Origin: JABDBE01 sp963832245
Lineage (GTDB): Bacteria > Acidobacteriota > Terriglobia > Terriglobales > Acidobacteriaceae
NCBI GenBank assembly: GCA_963832245.1
Contig: CAWHTG010000002.1
Location: 434,001 to 498,000 of the forward strand
Length of the DNA: 64,000 bases
Reading direction: 5' to 3'
Positions 32,050 through 41,370 of this stretch are shown one piece after another (positions within the stretch are counted from its first letter, which is position 1; each line of letters starts with the position of its first letter). The notes beneath the pieces are model-generated. The model saw nothing but the letters and a program-made list of their open reading frames with translations. It did not search any database and was not told the origin of the DNA. Both the position numbers and the translations under genes were made by a program.

Positions 32050-32736
32050 ATGGATAGAAGACCGGAAACCCGGCTCGCGAGCGTCATTCTGGTGCGCGTG
32101 TGGGGCATGGATGCGGACGGCCGTCCATTTTTTCAAAATGCCGATGCCACTAATATCAGCAGCGACGGCGCAACTTTCACCCGACTCAATCATCCGCTCA
32201 AAGCCGGAGACGTGATCGGGGTTCAGCACGGCGAAAAGAAAGCCCGCTGCAAAATTGTCTGGGTAGTCGACAGCGGCACGGCCAGGCAGATTGAGGCTGG
32301 CGTGCAGATTTTGCCAGGCCAGAAGACCCCTTGGGATGAAATAACCGAGACGTCTAAAGCCGCAACCTCTTCTTCCAAGAATAAGCGGCGATATGTCAGG
32401 CACAAGGTTTGGTTCCCGCTGGAGATTGGTTTCGAGGATTCCCGCCGTACTCACATGCAGACGAATGCCACTGACGTTGGCGGCCGCGGTTGTTATGTAG
32501 AGACCTTGCTTCCTTTGCCGCTGGGCACAAAAGTCAAAATTACCTTTTGGATGGACTCGGAAAAGATTCAAACCAGCGGCATCGTACGAGCAAGCGATGG
32601 CGGAGTGGGCATGGGAATCGAGTTCACCCAACTGGATGACCATGTGCAGGAGCGTTTACAGCAGCACCTAGAAAAACTCGATGCCGGGCTTACGCGTGAC
32701 GAGTCCGCAAAGAGCGCTACCAACGCTGATTCTTAG
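32050..32736 (+). CDS. PilZ-domain protein, possibly two domains
   Basis: The 228-aa product has an N-terminal beta-rich domain (about 1-100), with NISSDGATF resembling the second PilZ motif, and a clear PilZ domain from about residue 115: RRYVRHKVWFPLEIGF supplies the RxxxR motif and ATDVGGRGCYVE the D/N-x-S/G-x-x-G motif. PilZ domains bind cyclic di-GMP. The first domain lacks a convincing RxxxR at its start (RRPETRL is close), so only one functional site is sure. GGDEF proteins lie further right. Confidence 0.85.
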   Translation: MDRRPETRLASVILVRVWGMDADGRPFFQNADATNISSDGATFTRLNHPLKAGDVIGVQHGEKKARCKIVWVVDSGTARQIEAGVQILPGQKTPWDEITETSKAATSSSKNKRRYVRHKVWFPLEIGFEDSRRTHMQTNATDVGGRGCYVETLLPLPLGTKVKITFWMDSEKIQTSGIVRASDGGVGMGIEFTQLDDHVQERLQQHLEKLDAGLTRDESAKSATNADS

Positions 32737-32984
32737 CTTGATCGAGGGCGACCGAGTCAATAGACTCGGAACGCAACATGTCACAATTCCCAAGCACCGT
32801 CCTTTTCTTCGAGACGACGCATTCGCGACTTTCCTGACCAGCTTGGTTAGAACCCCAGTAAGAAAATCTTTCTTGGGACGACCATTCCGGGAACATCTGC
32901 AATGCTGCTTAGATTCTTGCTCTTACCTTCCGAGTTTTCATGCGTGTGATTTCCATCACACACGGTTGTGACAACTTACGCTGA

Positions 32985-33428
32985 ATTGTTCCGATCGCGG
33001 GTTTAACAATCGGATCAAGAGCGCATCCCGAGCGCTGGATCTTTCAAGAATCGAAGAGGCATAAGCGTCGCTTCGCACCGAAGATCCTCGGGAACATTCA
33101 TACCCAGCCACCGTGTGGCCGCACGGGGCTAAATCAGGAGTTCTCTGCGCATCTCTCACATTCGGTAGCGGCCATCCCCGCAGGCGGTCTCTATGGAACC
33201 CGCGTTCCCAGCCCACGCCAGCAGCAGGTCATAGAGTTAGTCGCCCAGGGCCTCAAAAACAGCGAAGTTGCCGACGTCATCGGCACCACCGAGCATGTGG
33301 TGAAAAACCATCTCCGCATGATCTATGACAAACTTGGGCTCTGGAATCGAGTCGAACTCGCGCTTTGGTATGAAGCCCGCAGGCACGAAAGTCTCGCGTG
33401 CAGCCGGAGCCATCCAACTATGGCTTAA
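32985..33428 (+). pseudogene. LuxR-type HTH gene without a clear start codon
   Basis: A frame open from 32985 to a TAA at 33426-33428 encodes, near its end, PRQQQVIELVAQGLKNSEVA, then TTEHVVKNHLRMIYDKLGLW and NRVELALWY, a textbook LuxR/GerE helix-turn-helix. No ATG, GTG or TTG precedes the domain in this frame after the last stop, and the first ATG falls inside the domain. Either an atypical start codon is used or the 5' end is damaged. The upstream part of the frame is low in character and probably non-coding. Confidence 0.65.
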
Positions 33429-33611
33429 CGGTTTGCGGGGAAAAATAGCGATTCGTATCAGGGCTCGCCTTTAGGCGTGCCGTAGGCACAGGTCTTTTAA
33501 CAACGCCTTCAGGCGCCGGCTTCGAAGAATGGAGTTTTTCAGGAAACGGTTAAGGCGCGGTTATTAGTTCGGGCAGCCGAATCAAGCTCTCAGCCGATGG
33601 TCAAGGATAGC

Positions 33612-33974
33612 TTATTGGTCGCGGTGAACGGTCTCCATTGAGAAGGCGGGCAGACAGATGGCAATATATTCCGCGCCTCCTTCGGCCGGAGTGGAGTACT
33701 GGACCCACTCGCCTCCGTGCGCGATCACTGCCTGCCCTGGCGTGACGTCCATTTGACCGTGCTTATGTCGCACTCGCAGCATGCCCTTGAGCACCAGAGT
33801 GAACTCATCGAACTCCGGGGTCTGTCCTGGTTCTTCCCAGCCTTGCGGGCTGCCCATGTGAGCCACGCTGACGCCGGAAGTCTTGGTGTTGATTCGCCCA
33901 ATGTATTCGTCGATAAGCTTGGGTTTGGTTCCAGCGGCAGAAATGCGAGTCGGTTGCGCTACTAGCGTGGGCAT
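33612..33974 (-). CDS. Cupin-domain protein
   Basis: The ATG at 33974 follows GAAGGAG by five bases; product 120 aa. The cupin motifs are seen as EFDEFTLVLKGMLRVRH and PGQAVIAHGGEWVQY, forming a small beta-barrel. Metal-binding His are not fully conserved, so the enzymatic class is uncertain. The gene is separated by 58 bases from the leftward substrate-binding protein gene, so they may be cotranscribed. Single-domain cupins include ectoine-synthase-like and regulatory types. Confidence 0.8.
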   Translation of the reverse strand: MPTLVAQPTRISAAGTKPKLIDEYIGRINTKTSGVSVAHMGSPQGWEEPGQTPEFDEFTLVLKGMLRVRHKHGQMDVTPGQAVIAHGGEWVQYSTPAEGGAEYIAICLPAFSMETVHRDQ

Positions 33975-34048
33975 GAGTGCTCCTTCGAAAAGGACTACTG
34001 TAGCAAGGCCAGGCACAATTCCGGAAGGCGACTACTCAATTTCCAGGT

Positions 34049-34990
34049 TTACGCCTTACCCGCGGAGAAAGTGCGGATCTTGGCAGCATGAGAAGCGGCC
34101 AAGACATCCAGCGCCGGAATGGAGACGGGCGCGATCAATGAGCGCTCCGCTGGCAGGGAGCCGTTTTGGATGGACTCCATCAGCAATTCCACAGCTTTGC
34201 CGGCATTCGGTGGCATAAAAATGGTGGCCGTCAGCAGGCCGCGCCGCACCCAGACTTGCCCGGTGTTCGGAAGACCGTCACAACCAATGTAGGGTAACTT
34301 CAACCAGCGCTCGCGAGCCGTCAGGTTCAGTTCTTCTTCGAATGCCTTCCTCGCGCCCATGGCCATGGAATCGTCCTGCGCGGCGACCAGATCGAGATGC
34401 GTCTGCTGAGAAGTGGACAATCGCAACCAGGAACTGACCGTGCGATGTGCGCTGGCTTCGGTCCACTGTGCCTTCATAAGCTTGACGTTAATCTCGGCTG
34501 GCTTCGTTTCGTACATGCCGAAGGTCCGCTGCTTGGCCGCCAAGCTATCTGAGGGGCCTTGGATATATAAAACCGCTCCGCCGTTGGGCAGGATTGCGGC
34601 CAATTGCCGACCCTGGATGCGTCCAATTTCTTCGTGGTCCGAAGTAATGCAAAAAGCCGGGACCCGGTACGCCTTGCGTAACTCGGGAATATATTCCGCA
34701 TCACGATTCAGCACCACCCAGGCAATTCCAGCCATGGCAGCAGCGCGTGCCACTTGCGGCAAAGCGGTTCCGCCCACGGGCTCAAAGATGATTCCGTCGG
34801 GAAGGGAATCGCTGCGCGACTGGATAATCTTCAAAAGTTGCTGGCTCTGGGTGACAGAGTCGTTCTCAGCATGGATGATCTGCACCTCCGCTCCCAGACG
34901 TTTAGCGGCCTGTTCAGCGGCAGCGGCCTGCTCTATCTGATAATCATTGTCGTTATTAGTAAGCGAAAGAATGAATTTCAATTTCTTCAT
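34049..34990 (-). CDS. Sugar-binding-protein-like protein (periplasmic binding type 1)
   Basis: From ATG 34990 the product is 313 aa and begins MKKLKFILSLTNNDNDYQIE, followed by QAAKRLGAEVQIIHAENDS and later DGIIFEPVGG, the standard pattern of ribose-type periplasmic binding proteins. A clear signal peptide is missing: residues 1-11 are short and become the first beta-strand. It may therefore act in the cytoplasm as a ligand sensor. No ABC permease or ATPase is adjacent. The upstream gene is divergent, 109 bases away. Confidence 0.7.
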   Translation of the reverse strand: MKKLKFILSLTNNDNDYQIEQAAAAEQAAKRLGAEVQIIHAENDSVTQSQQLLKIIQSRSDSLPDGIIFEPVGGTALPQVARAAAMAGIAWVVLNRDAEYIPELRKAYRVPAFCITSDHEEIGRIQGRQLAAILPNGGAVLYIQGPSDSLAAKQRTFGMYETKPAEINVKLMKAQWTEASAHRTVSSWLRLSTSQQTHLDLVAAQDDSMAMGARKAFEEELNLTARERWLKLPYIGCDGLPNTGQVWVRRGLLTATIFMPPNAGKAVELLMESIQNGSLPAERSLIAPVSIPALDVLAASHAAKIRTFSAGKA

Positions 34991-35098
34991 GGCGAGGCCC
35001 GATATGCTTGGATCATATCCCGCACCCATCCGCTGGTCACCGTGACCACGGTAACTGTTGCCCGAGTGCTAGAATGCGCCCACACAGGAGAATCCTTC

Positions 35099-35968
35099 AT
35101 GCCCAAATCTCTGGTTGCATTCGCAATTATGCTGTTTTGCATAAGCCCGGGATGGCCTCAAACTAGACTTTCCGTGCGCTGGGAAGAACTCAGCGCTGCC
35201 GAGTTTCAATCGGCAATCGAGCAAGCCAAAGGGACTTGCCTTTTGCCTTTTGGGATTCTGGAAAAGCATGGCGCCCACTTGCCGCTGGGGACTGATTTGC
35301 TGAATGTCCGTTACGAAGTTCTGCACGCAGCCGAACGAGAATACGCGGTGGTCTTTCCGGAATATTACTTCGGGCAGATCTTCGAAGCGCGGCACGAGCC
35401 CGGCACCATCGCCTACAGCGCGCATCTGCAGCTGGAGTTGTTGCAGGAAACCACCGACGAGATGGCGCGCAATGGCTGCAAGAAAATCATCATCGTCAAT
35501 GGGCACGGCGGCAACGAGAACCTGCTGCCCTTCTTCGCCCAAAGCCAACTGGAAAAGCCTCACGATTACGTGGTTTATGTAATGGGGTTGGTCGAGCCTC
35601 CGCCCGGCGGGCCCGCTAAGAAGACGGCTGTCGACATGCACGCCGGCGAATCCGAGACCTCGAAGATGCTGATTTCGAACCGGAATCTGGTGCACCTCGA
35701 CCGCGCTAATCAAGAATCGGGAGCGGACCAGGCTCGCCTTAAGCTGCCCGACACGCTGTATACCGGGATCTGGTGGTATGCGCGCTTCCCCAACCATTAT
35801 TCAGGCGACGGCTCAGCCGCAACCCGCGAGCGCGGCGAGTTTGAAATGAAAGCCTGGCAGGATGCAATCGTAACCGCAATCCGCGCTGTCAAGGTGGATC
35901 AGGAAAGCCTGAAGCTGCAAAACGAATTCTTCGAGAAGGCCAAGCACCCGCTGGATGCGCGTCAGTAA
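35099..35968 (+). CDS. Creatininase-family metallohydrolase, exported
   Basis: From ATG 35099 (AGGAG upstream) the product is 289 aa and opens with a signal peptide (KSLVAFAIMLFCISPGWPQ). The creatininase-family motifs are LLPFGILEKHGAHLPLGTD, with Glu, His and Asp metal ligands, and IIIVNGHGGNENLLPFF; a later AVDMHAGESETS holds the conserved Asp, His and Glu. Family members hydrolyse creatinine-like amides or act in cofactor biosynthesis. A secreted form is unusual; substrate unknown. An upstream in-frame start at 34754 is unlikely. Confidence 0.85.
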   Translation: MPKSLVAFAIMLFCISPGWPQTRLSVRWEELSAAEFQSAIEQAKGTCLLPFGILEKHGAHLPLGTDLLNVRYEVLHAAEREYAVVFPEYYFGQIFEARHEPGTIAYSAHLQLELLQETTDEMARNGCKKIIIVNGHGGNENLLPFFAQSQLEKPHDYVVYVMGLVEPPPGGPAKKTAVDMHAGESETSKMLISNRNLVHLDRANQESGADQARLKLPDTLYTGIWWYARFPNHYSGDGSAATRERGEFEMKAWQDAIVTAIRAVKVDQESLKLQNEFFEKAKHPLDARQ

Positions 35969-35989
35969 CTTGTCGAGCTCTGCTCGACC

Positions 35990-36018
35990 GCCCCGACGTG
36001 GGCGTCCGGGCCTACGTG
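35990..36018 (-). repeat. REP-like copy 1 (reverse, diverged)
   Basis: A GACGTGGGCGTCCGGG-CCTACGTG string resembles the reverse complement of the repeats at 43634 and 58645, with several changes. Seen by eye only. Confidence 0.4.
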
Positions 36019-36144
36019 GTCCTTTGTGGCCGGCAATTTACGACGCTACAAACTTCGATTCTTTTCCCGTCCGTCACGACTTTTTTGATATAGTGCCCAA
36101 CACTCGTTTTACAAGCTGGACATCCGTGTCGCATTGGGAGTCCA

Positions 36145-36894
36145 ATGGGCCGCATTTTTGTAGTCTTCATTCGCCGCTTGAGGCTACCCATCCTGCTCTT
36201 GGCGGGCTTCGGCCTTCTGTGTGTGCGGGTGTACATGAGGCTGGAACAATTGCGATGGCAGGATGCGACTTTTTGGATCCTCAATCCGCACGCCATCGAT
36301 TACCATAGCGTCCACGATGCCACCAAGTTTTTTGCCCTGTTCGTGTTTATCGGGGTTTTTGCTTTTCAGGTGTGGATTGCGGAGCGGGTTGCGGTCACGA
36401 TCTTCAGCCGGCATGGCACGGAGGTTTGGAAAGCCATGGTCAACGAAGTAAGCCTCGAAAAAGTCAAAGGCCACTTCATTATTTGCGGTTATGGCCAGGT
36501 CGGTCGCACCGTGGTCGATCAGTTGAGCCGCTTGGAAATTCCCTTCGTCCTCATTGAAACCAACGAAGGCCTCTATCGCGAACTGTTGAAAGACGGCCTC
36601 CTCGTCATCCAGGGAGATGCGAAGCGTCACGATGTCCTGCAATCCGCGGGCATTGAGCGTGCCCTGGGAATCTGCATCGTAATCGATAACGATGCCGACA
36701 ATCTGTACATCACCGTCACCGCCAGAGCCCTCAATCCAAACGTGAAGATTATTACGCGAGCCGGACAGCAACGCTACGCCAACGCTATACGCAATTCCGG
36801 CGCGGACGAGGTAATCATTCCCGAATACGAAGGCGGCCTGATGACCGGGAGGATGATTCAGAAATACTATCCGTTGAAAACCAACCTGCAATGA
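36145..36894 (+). CDS. RCK (TrkA-N) protein with degenerate two-helix pore region
   Basis: This 249-aa protein has one N-terminal hydrophobic segment (residues 9-30), a second at about 60-80 (FFALFVFIGVFAF), and a Rossmann RCK domain from residue 108 (GHFIICGYGQVGRTVVDQL, with Glu of VLIETNE closing the NAD fold). In potassium channels a TVGYGD filter stands between the two helices; here the loop reads FWILNPHAIDYHSVHDA and has none. It may be a non-conducting sensor or another conductance. The normal RCK-C domain is missing. Confidence 0.75.
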   Translation: MGRIFVVFIRRLRLPILLLAGFGLLCVRVYMRLEQLRWQDATFWILNPHAIDYHSVHDATKFFALFVFIGVFAFQVWIAERVAVTIFSRHGTEVWKAMVNEVSLEKVKGHFIICGYGQVGRTVVDQLSRLEIPFVLIETNEGLYRELLKDGLLVIQGDAKRHDVLQSAGIERALGICIVIDNDADNLYITVTARALNPNVKIITRAGQQRYANAIRNSGADEVIIPEYEGGLMTGRMIQKYYPLKTNLQ

Positions 36895-36985
36895 ATTCAC
36901 CGTGGCGCTGTGGAGCTTCGCTCCAGACGGGCGAGTCCCCCGTCCCCACCCGAGCAAAAACGGCCTGCTAAGATAGCTGGTTCCT

Positions 36986-38158
36986 ATGCCTTCTACGCTA
37001 CCGAGCACGGCTGTCCGACGGGAGGATGCGGCGCCATCAGCCAAATCAGCGTCGCGGCTGATGTCGCTCGACCTGTTCCGCGGCGCAACCATTGCCGGAA
37101 TGATTCTGGTCAACAACGCCGGCGACGAGCCCAACTCTTACTGGCCGTTGAAACACGCCGAGTGGAGTGGGTGGACGCCGACTGATCTAGTTTTTCCCTT
37201 CTTTCTCTTTATCGTCGGCGTGGCCATGGCGTTTTCGTTCGACTCGCGGCTGAAGCGTGGCGCGTCGCGGACAGAGCTGCTGCGACACCTGCTTTGGCGC
37301 GGCCTGGCGCTGTTTGCGCTGGGGATGTTTCTGAACGGGTTTCCGAATCGATATCAACTGACATCGTGGCGGGTTTACGGCGTGCTGCAACGGATCGCGA
37401 TCTGCTACGTAATTTCCGCGATTCTCGCGTTGTGGGCTGATTGGCGGGGCTGGATTGTGACCATCGCGGGCTGTCTGCTCGGTTACTGGATCCTGATGCG
37501 CTTCGTTCCAGTCCCAGGGTTCGGCGTCCCTACGCACGACATCCCGCTGCTCGATCCCGATCGCAACCTCGCCGCCTGGCTTGACCGCCAACTTTTGGCC
37601 GGACACTTGTATGAAGGGACGCGCGATCCTGAAGGCGTGTTGAGCACCATCCCCGCAGTCGCCACCAGCCTGCTCGGAATGCTCACCGGCCGATGGCTCG
37701 GTTCCACGCGCTCCCCGCAAAGTAAGGCGGCAGGCATGGCTATGTTTGGATTGACTGGCGTGGTGGCGGGAAAAATTCTCAACTTCGGATTCCCCATTAA
37801 CAAGAAACTTTGGACCAGTTCTTATGTGATCTTCACCGCCGGCCTGGCGCTGCTCGGCCTGGCCCTGTGTTACTGGATCGTAGACGTCAAACCATGGCGG
37901 GGACTGTGGACAAAGCCGCTGCTGGTGTTCGGTATGAATGCCATTGCCGCGTATGTGTTTGCCGAGTTGATATCGCACTTGCTGGATCAAATGCACACCA
38001 GCGCAGGGTTGAGCTGGCAGGAAACTGTTTACCAACGCATCTTCGCTACACTGGCCAGCCCGGCAAATGCGTCGTTACTGTATGCGCTGGTTTTTGTGTT
38101 GATGTGCTGGGCGGCGATGTACGTGTTGTATCGCAAAGGAATTTTCCTGAAGATTTGA
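36986..38158 (+). CDS. HGSNAT/NagX-like membrane acyltransferase
   Basis: The 390-aa product has about ten hydrophobic segments. The start RLMSLDLFRGATIAGMILVN matches the heparan-alpha-glucosaminide N-acetyltransferase-like family (DUF5009/NagX), and HAEWSGWTPTDLVFPFFLFI contains the conserved His-x-x-W-x-G-x-T element. Such proteins transfer acetyl groups to sugars across the membrane. The ATG at 36986 is accepted although a later Met near residue 26 could be the start. It stands alone with the RCK gene upstream. Confidence 0.85.
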   Translation: MPSTLPSTAVRREDAAPSAKSASRLMSLDLFRGATIAGMILVNNAGDEPNSYWPLKHAEWSGWTPTDLVFPFFLFIVGVAMAFSFDSRLKRGASRTELLRHLLWRGLALFALGMFLNGFPNRYQLTSWRVYGVLQRIAICYVISAILALWADWRGWIVTIAGCLLGYWILMRFVPVPGFGVPTHDIPLLDPDRNLAAWLDRQLLAGHLYEGTRDPEGVLSTIPAVATSLLGMLTGRWLGSTRSPQSKAAGMAMFGLTGVVAGKILNFGFPINKKLWTSSYVIFTAGLALLGLALCYWIVDVKPWRGLWTKPLLVFGMNAIAAYVFAELISHLLDQMHTSAGLSWQETVYQRIFATLASPANASLLYALVFVLMCWAAMYVLYRKGIFLKI

Positions 38159-38237
38159 TTGAGTGTAGAGTCAGCACTCAGCAGTCAGCGTCGGCACTTC
38201 GCGCCCAGGAGTTTCGAACATTGAAGTCCAGATTCCT

Positions 38238-39749
38238 TTGAACTTGCCAGCGACGAACGTTTCCGCGCGGAAGAGTTGCTTTTGGACTCGATGGCGCGCG
38301 CTCCTGATTTTTGCCGTGATCTTTTTCTCCTACGCATACTTTTATGAAGGAGGTGGCTGGAATCAGAACTCGCGTTTGGATCTCGTCCGCGCCATTGTGG
38401 AGCAGCGCACGCTGCGCATCGACGATTTCCATCAGAACACAGAGGACAAAGCCTTCGTCAACGGGCATTACTATTCGGACAAAGCTCCCGGACTCGCTCT
38501 GCTGGCAGTTCCGATTGCCAAGGCCGCGCAGACCCTGATGCCAGCGGCGGGAATCGATCCTGCGTCGCCGCACGGCTTAGTCGATCTCAGCTACTCGGTC
38601 ACATTATTTGTCGTCGCGCTGCCGATGGCTGCGGCCTGCGCATGCCTGTTCTGGATCGCGATGCAACTCGGAAGCAGCGTCAGCGCCTCGGCGTTTGCTG
38701 CTCTCGCGCTGGGTCTGGCGACGCCCATGTGGGCCTATTCGACATTGTTCTGGGGACACGCCCTGGCCGGAGCGTGCCTGGTATTCGCATTCGCTTGCGC
38801 CCTGAGGTTGCGTGGCAATGTGAGTTCCGCCGGGGATGTGTTTTGGGGATTGGCTCTGGGCGTGACGGCGGGGTGGGCCACGGTAACGGAATATCCGTCA
38901 GCGCCGGCTTCTGCCATGGTCGCTGCTCTGGCGCTGAACCTGGTTTGGAACGACGAGCGGCGACGCTGGCGCGTCCTCACCGGAATTGCCGCCGGAGCTT
39001 TACCCTGTGTCGTCGCACTCATGGCGTACCAGTACGCCGCGTTCGGGTCGCTATTTCATCCCAGCTATGCCTATTACCCGCCAGGAGCTTTTTCCTGGAT
39101 GACGCACGGCTATATGGGCCTGACCTATCCCAGAATTGATGTCGCCTTGAAGCTGTTATTCGGTTGCCGGCGCGGACTGCTGTTTTCCGGGCCGGCCGTG
39201 CTGGCGGCGCCTTTCGGTTTGTGGCTGCTGGCGAAGCATCCCGAGACCCGTCGTGCTGCAGTCGCGGGGGCTTCGATCGCGGCTTACTATTTTCTCTTTC
39301 ACGCTTCCTTTTCCTCGTGGCCGGCGGGTTGGTCCTACGGTCCACGCTACATGTCGCCAGGTCTGCCGCTGCTGTGTCTGGGGCTGGCACCCCTTTGGGA
39401 CCACCCGCGGCCACGCTGGAAGATCGCAATTGGGGTGTTGGCCGCCGCCGGCGTCGGGCTTACACTGATGGCCGTCTCCGTCGGTGCGCAACCCCCCGAC
39501 GAGTTTCATTGCCCACTTCGCCAATTTTATTTGCCATCGTTTTGGGCAGGCAGATTTTCCTTGAATCTCGGGGCTGTGCTCATACCGGCGGAGCAGGGGA
39601 CGAACCAAGTACACGGCGCTTTCAACCTTGGAGAATTGCTCGGCCTGCAAGGCCTGGCAAGTCTGATTCCGCTGTTCGCGGTGTGGGTTCTCGCCGTTGC
39701 CCTTTGGGGTTGGCCGAGCCGAGCATCACGCGCCGTTGGTCGAGACTGA
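38238..39749 (+). CDS. Multi-spanning membrane protein, GT-C glycosyltransferase-like
   Basis: This 503-aa protein has ten or more hydrophobic segments. The first loop (NQNSRLDLVRAIVEQRTLRI and DDFHQNTEDKAFVNGHYYSD, then KAPG) has the Asp/Glu-rich layout of GT-C enzymes, where DxD or ExD motifs in the first periplasmic loop bind lipid-phosphate sugars; DDF fits. No exact family can be named. It starts 79 bases after the HGSNAT-like gene, so the two may act in the same envelope glycan pathway. Confidence 0.65.
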   Translation: MNLPATNVSARKSCFWTRWRALLIFAVIFFSYAYFYEGGGWNQNSRLDLVRAIVEQRTLRIDDFHQNTEDKAFVNGHYYSDKAPGLALLAVPIAKAAQTLMPAAGIDPASPHGLVDLSYSVTLFVVALPMAAACACLFWIAMQLGSSVSASAFAALALGLATPMWAYSTLFWGHALAGACLVFAFACALRLRGNVSSAGDVFWGLALGVTAGWATVTEYPSAPASAMVAALALNLVWNDERRRWRVLTGIAAGALPCVVALMAYQYAAFGSLFHPSYAYYPPGAFSWMTHGYMGLTYPRIDVALKLLFGCRRGLLFSGPAVLAAPFGLWLLAKHPETRRAAVAGASIAAYYFLFHASFSSWPAGWSYGPRYMSPGLPLLCLGLAPLWDHPRPRWKIAIGVLAAAGVGLTLMAVSVGAQPPDEFHCPLRQFYLPSFWAGRFSLNLGAVLIPAEQGTNQVHGAFNLGELLGLQGLASLIPLFAVWVLAVALWGWPSRASRAVGRD

Positions 39750-39873
39750 TCACAACGGAAACTGTCCGAAAAATCAATCCTTTGACGTGTAACCTAGGTA
39801 ACTTTAAGCACCCAAAACCGCGTGATACGCTCGTCCCATAAGAAGCAAGAACTTAATAGTTTCCGAGGGACAA

Positions 39874-41352
39874 ATGCTTCGCCGCTGGTGTGTCTACCTG
39901 CTGCTGTTCTCGTCCTGGGCTGCGTCGGCTGGCACGAAGTCCAATTCGGCCCTATCACTGCAGAAGAACGCATCGAGCAGACTGCCGGTCACGACTTCCT
40001 CAGGGCAGGCACGCAGCAGCTTCGAGCAAGCAATGCCGGAATTTGAGGAGTACCGCATTCCAGAAACTCTGCAGGATCTGCGAGCCGCAACCAAAGCGGA
40101 CCCAAGTTTTGCCCAGGCGTTTATTTTGCTTTCTCGACTCAGCCCAGATCCCGTCGAACAGGCAACCGCGCGTCAGCGGGCCAAGCGGCTGGCGGCGAAG
40201 GTGAGTCCGAGCGAGCAGTTGCTGATTCGCTGGCTGGCCGGTGCGCAGGAGAACAATTACGTCCCCGCGATCAGCGCGATGAACGACCTGCTGGCCAAAT
40301 ATCCGCGGGACGAGCGTCTGGCATATCTTGCCGGCGACTGGCTGCTGCAGCAGCAACGAAATGAACAGGCCATCGTGGTGTTGGAACGCGCGATCACACT
40401 GTTCCCAGATTACGCCGCGGCGCTGAACGATCTGGCCTACGGATACGCCGACACAGGAAACTTCGAAAAGGCCTTCGCAGCCATGGACCGCTACGTGGCA
40501 CTCGAGCCCGACCAGCCCAACCCGCATGATTCCTATGGCGAGATTCTACGAATGGCGGGCAAACTCGATGCGGCGCTCGAGCAGTACCGCATCAGCATCC
40601 GAATCGATCCCATGTTTGGCTCAGAACTGGGCATTGCCGACACTTATGCGGTGATGGGAAAAGAACGAGAGGCTCGCGAGGAGTACGATCGCGCTATTGT
40701 TTTCGCTCCCAGCAATGCTGACAAAGTACAGCGCGAACTGCAATCGGCGGTGACCTGGATCCGCGACAACGACCGCAAACAAGCAGAAAAGGCCCTGAGC
40801 GATGTGGCCAGGCATGCGCACAATGCCGGATTGGGACAATTGGAAGCGGAGGCCCACCGGATTCTCGGCATGTATGAACCTGATTCGAAAGCCGCGCTGA
40901 AGCAATTGCAAGCGGCCCAGGATGTGCTGCGGGAAGAGCATCAAATTTCCGCCAGCGACAGTGAGGAAGAGGAGGCGCGCATCCTGCGAGTCAGGGCCAC
41001 CCGTTTGGCTGAAGTTCACGACATCGAATCGGCCTCGAAGGCAATCAAGCAATTGGAAACCATGGCGGCCACGAGCCGCAGCCTGGTTGTCCAGCTTTGC
41101 TACCACGGGGCCGCCGGAGCCGTGCTGGTGGCTCAGGAAAAGTTCACCGAGGCAATTCCTCATTTAGAAGAAGGCACCACCGACCCGGAATGCTTGCGAC
41201 TTTTGTGGCAGGCTTACAACAACACGGGGCATACTTCCCAAGCCCAAGCCGTAGCCACGAAGCTGGAGGCTCTGAACGTGCCTACAGTCGAGCAAGGCCT
41301 GGTGGTTCCACAATTCCGCGTAAGCCTGGTCAGCAGAGCGGGGCAACCGTAA
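39874..41352 (+). CDS. Exported TPR protein
   Basis: The 492-aa protein starts with a signal peptide (RRWCVYLLLFSSWAASAG). From about residue 150 it has TPR-type repeats, for example AIVVLERAITLFPDYAAALN followed by DLAYGYADTGNFEKAFAAMD. Such repeats mediate protein-protein contacts. It is followed 18 bases later by the cyclase-like gene in the same direction, suggesting cotranscription. An alternative internal ATG at 40033 would remove the signal. Confidence 0.75.
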   Translation: MLRRWCVYLLLFSSWAASAGTKSNSALSLQKNASSRLPVTTSSGQARSSFEQAMPEFEEYRIPETLQDLRAATKADPSFAQAFILLSRLSPDPVEQATARQRAKRLAAKVSPSEQLLIRWLAGAQENNYVPAISAMNDLLAKYPRDERLAYLAGDWLLQQQRNEQAIVVLERAITLFPDYAAALNDLAYGYADTGNFEKAFAAMDRYVALEPDQPNPHDSYGEILRMAGKLDAALEQYRISIRIDPMFGSELGIADTYAVMGKEREAREEYDRAIVFAPSNADKVQRELQSAVTWIRDNDRKQAEKALSDVARHAHNAGLGQLEAEAHRILGMYEPDSKAALKQLQAAQDVLREEHQISASDSEEEEARILRVRATRLAEVHDIESASKAIKQLETMAATSRSLVVQLCYHGAAGAVLVAQEKFTEAIPHLEEGTTDPECLRLLWQAYNNTGHTSQAQAVATKLEALNVPTVEQGLVVPQFRVSLVSRAGQP

Positions 41353-41370
41353 GGCGGAACACTCCCGGCT

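Noticed and set aside
39164..39841. 225-aa rightward frame inside the membrane protein gene
   Set aside because: Arg/Gly/Ala-rich shadow of the GT-C-like gene in a high-GC region.
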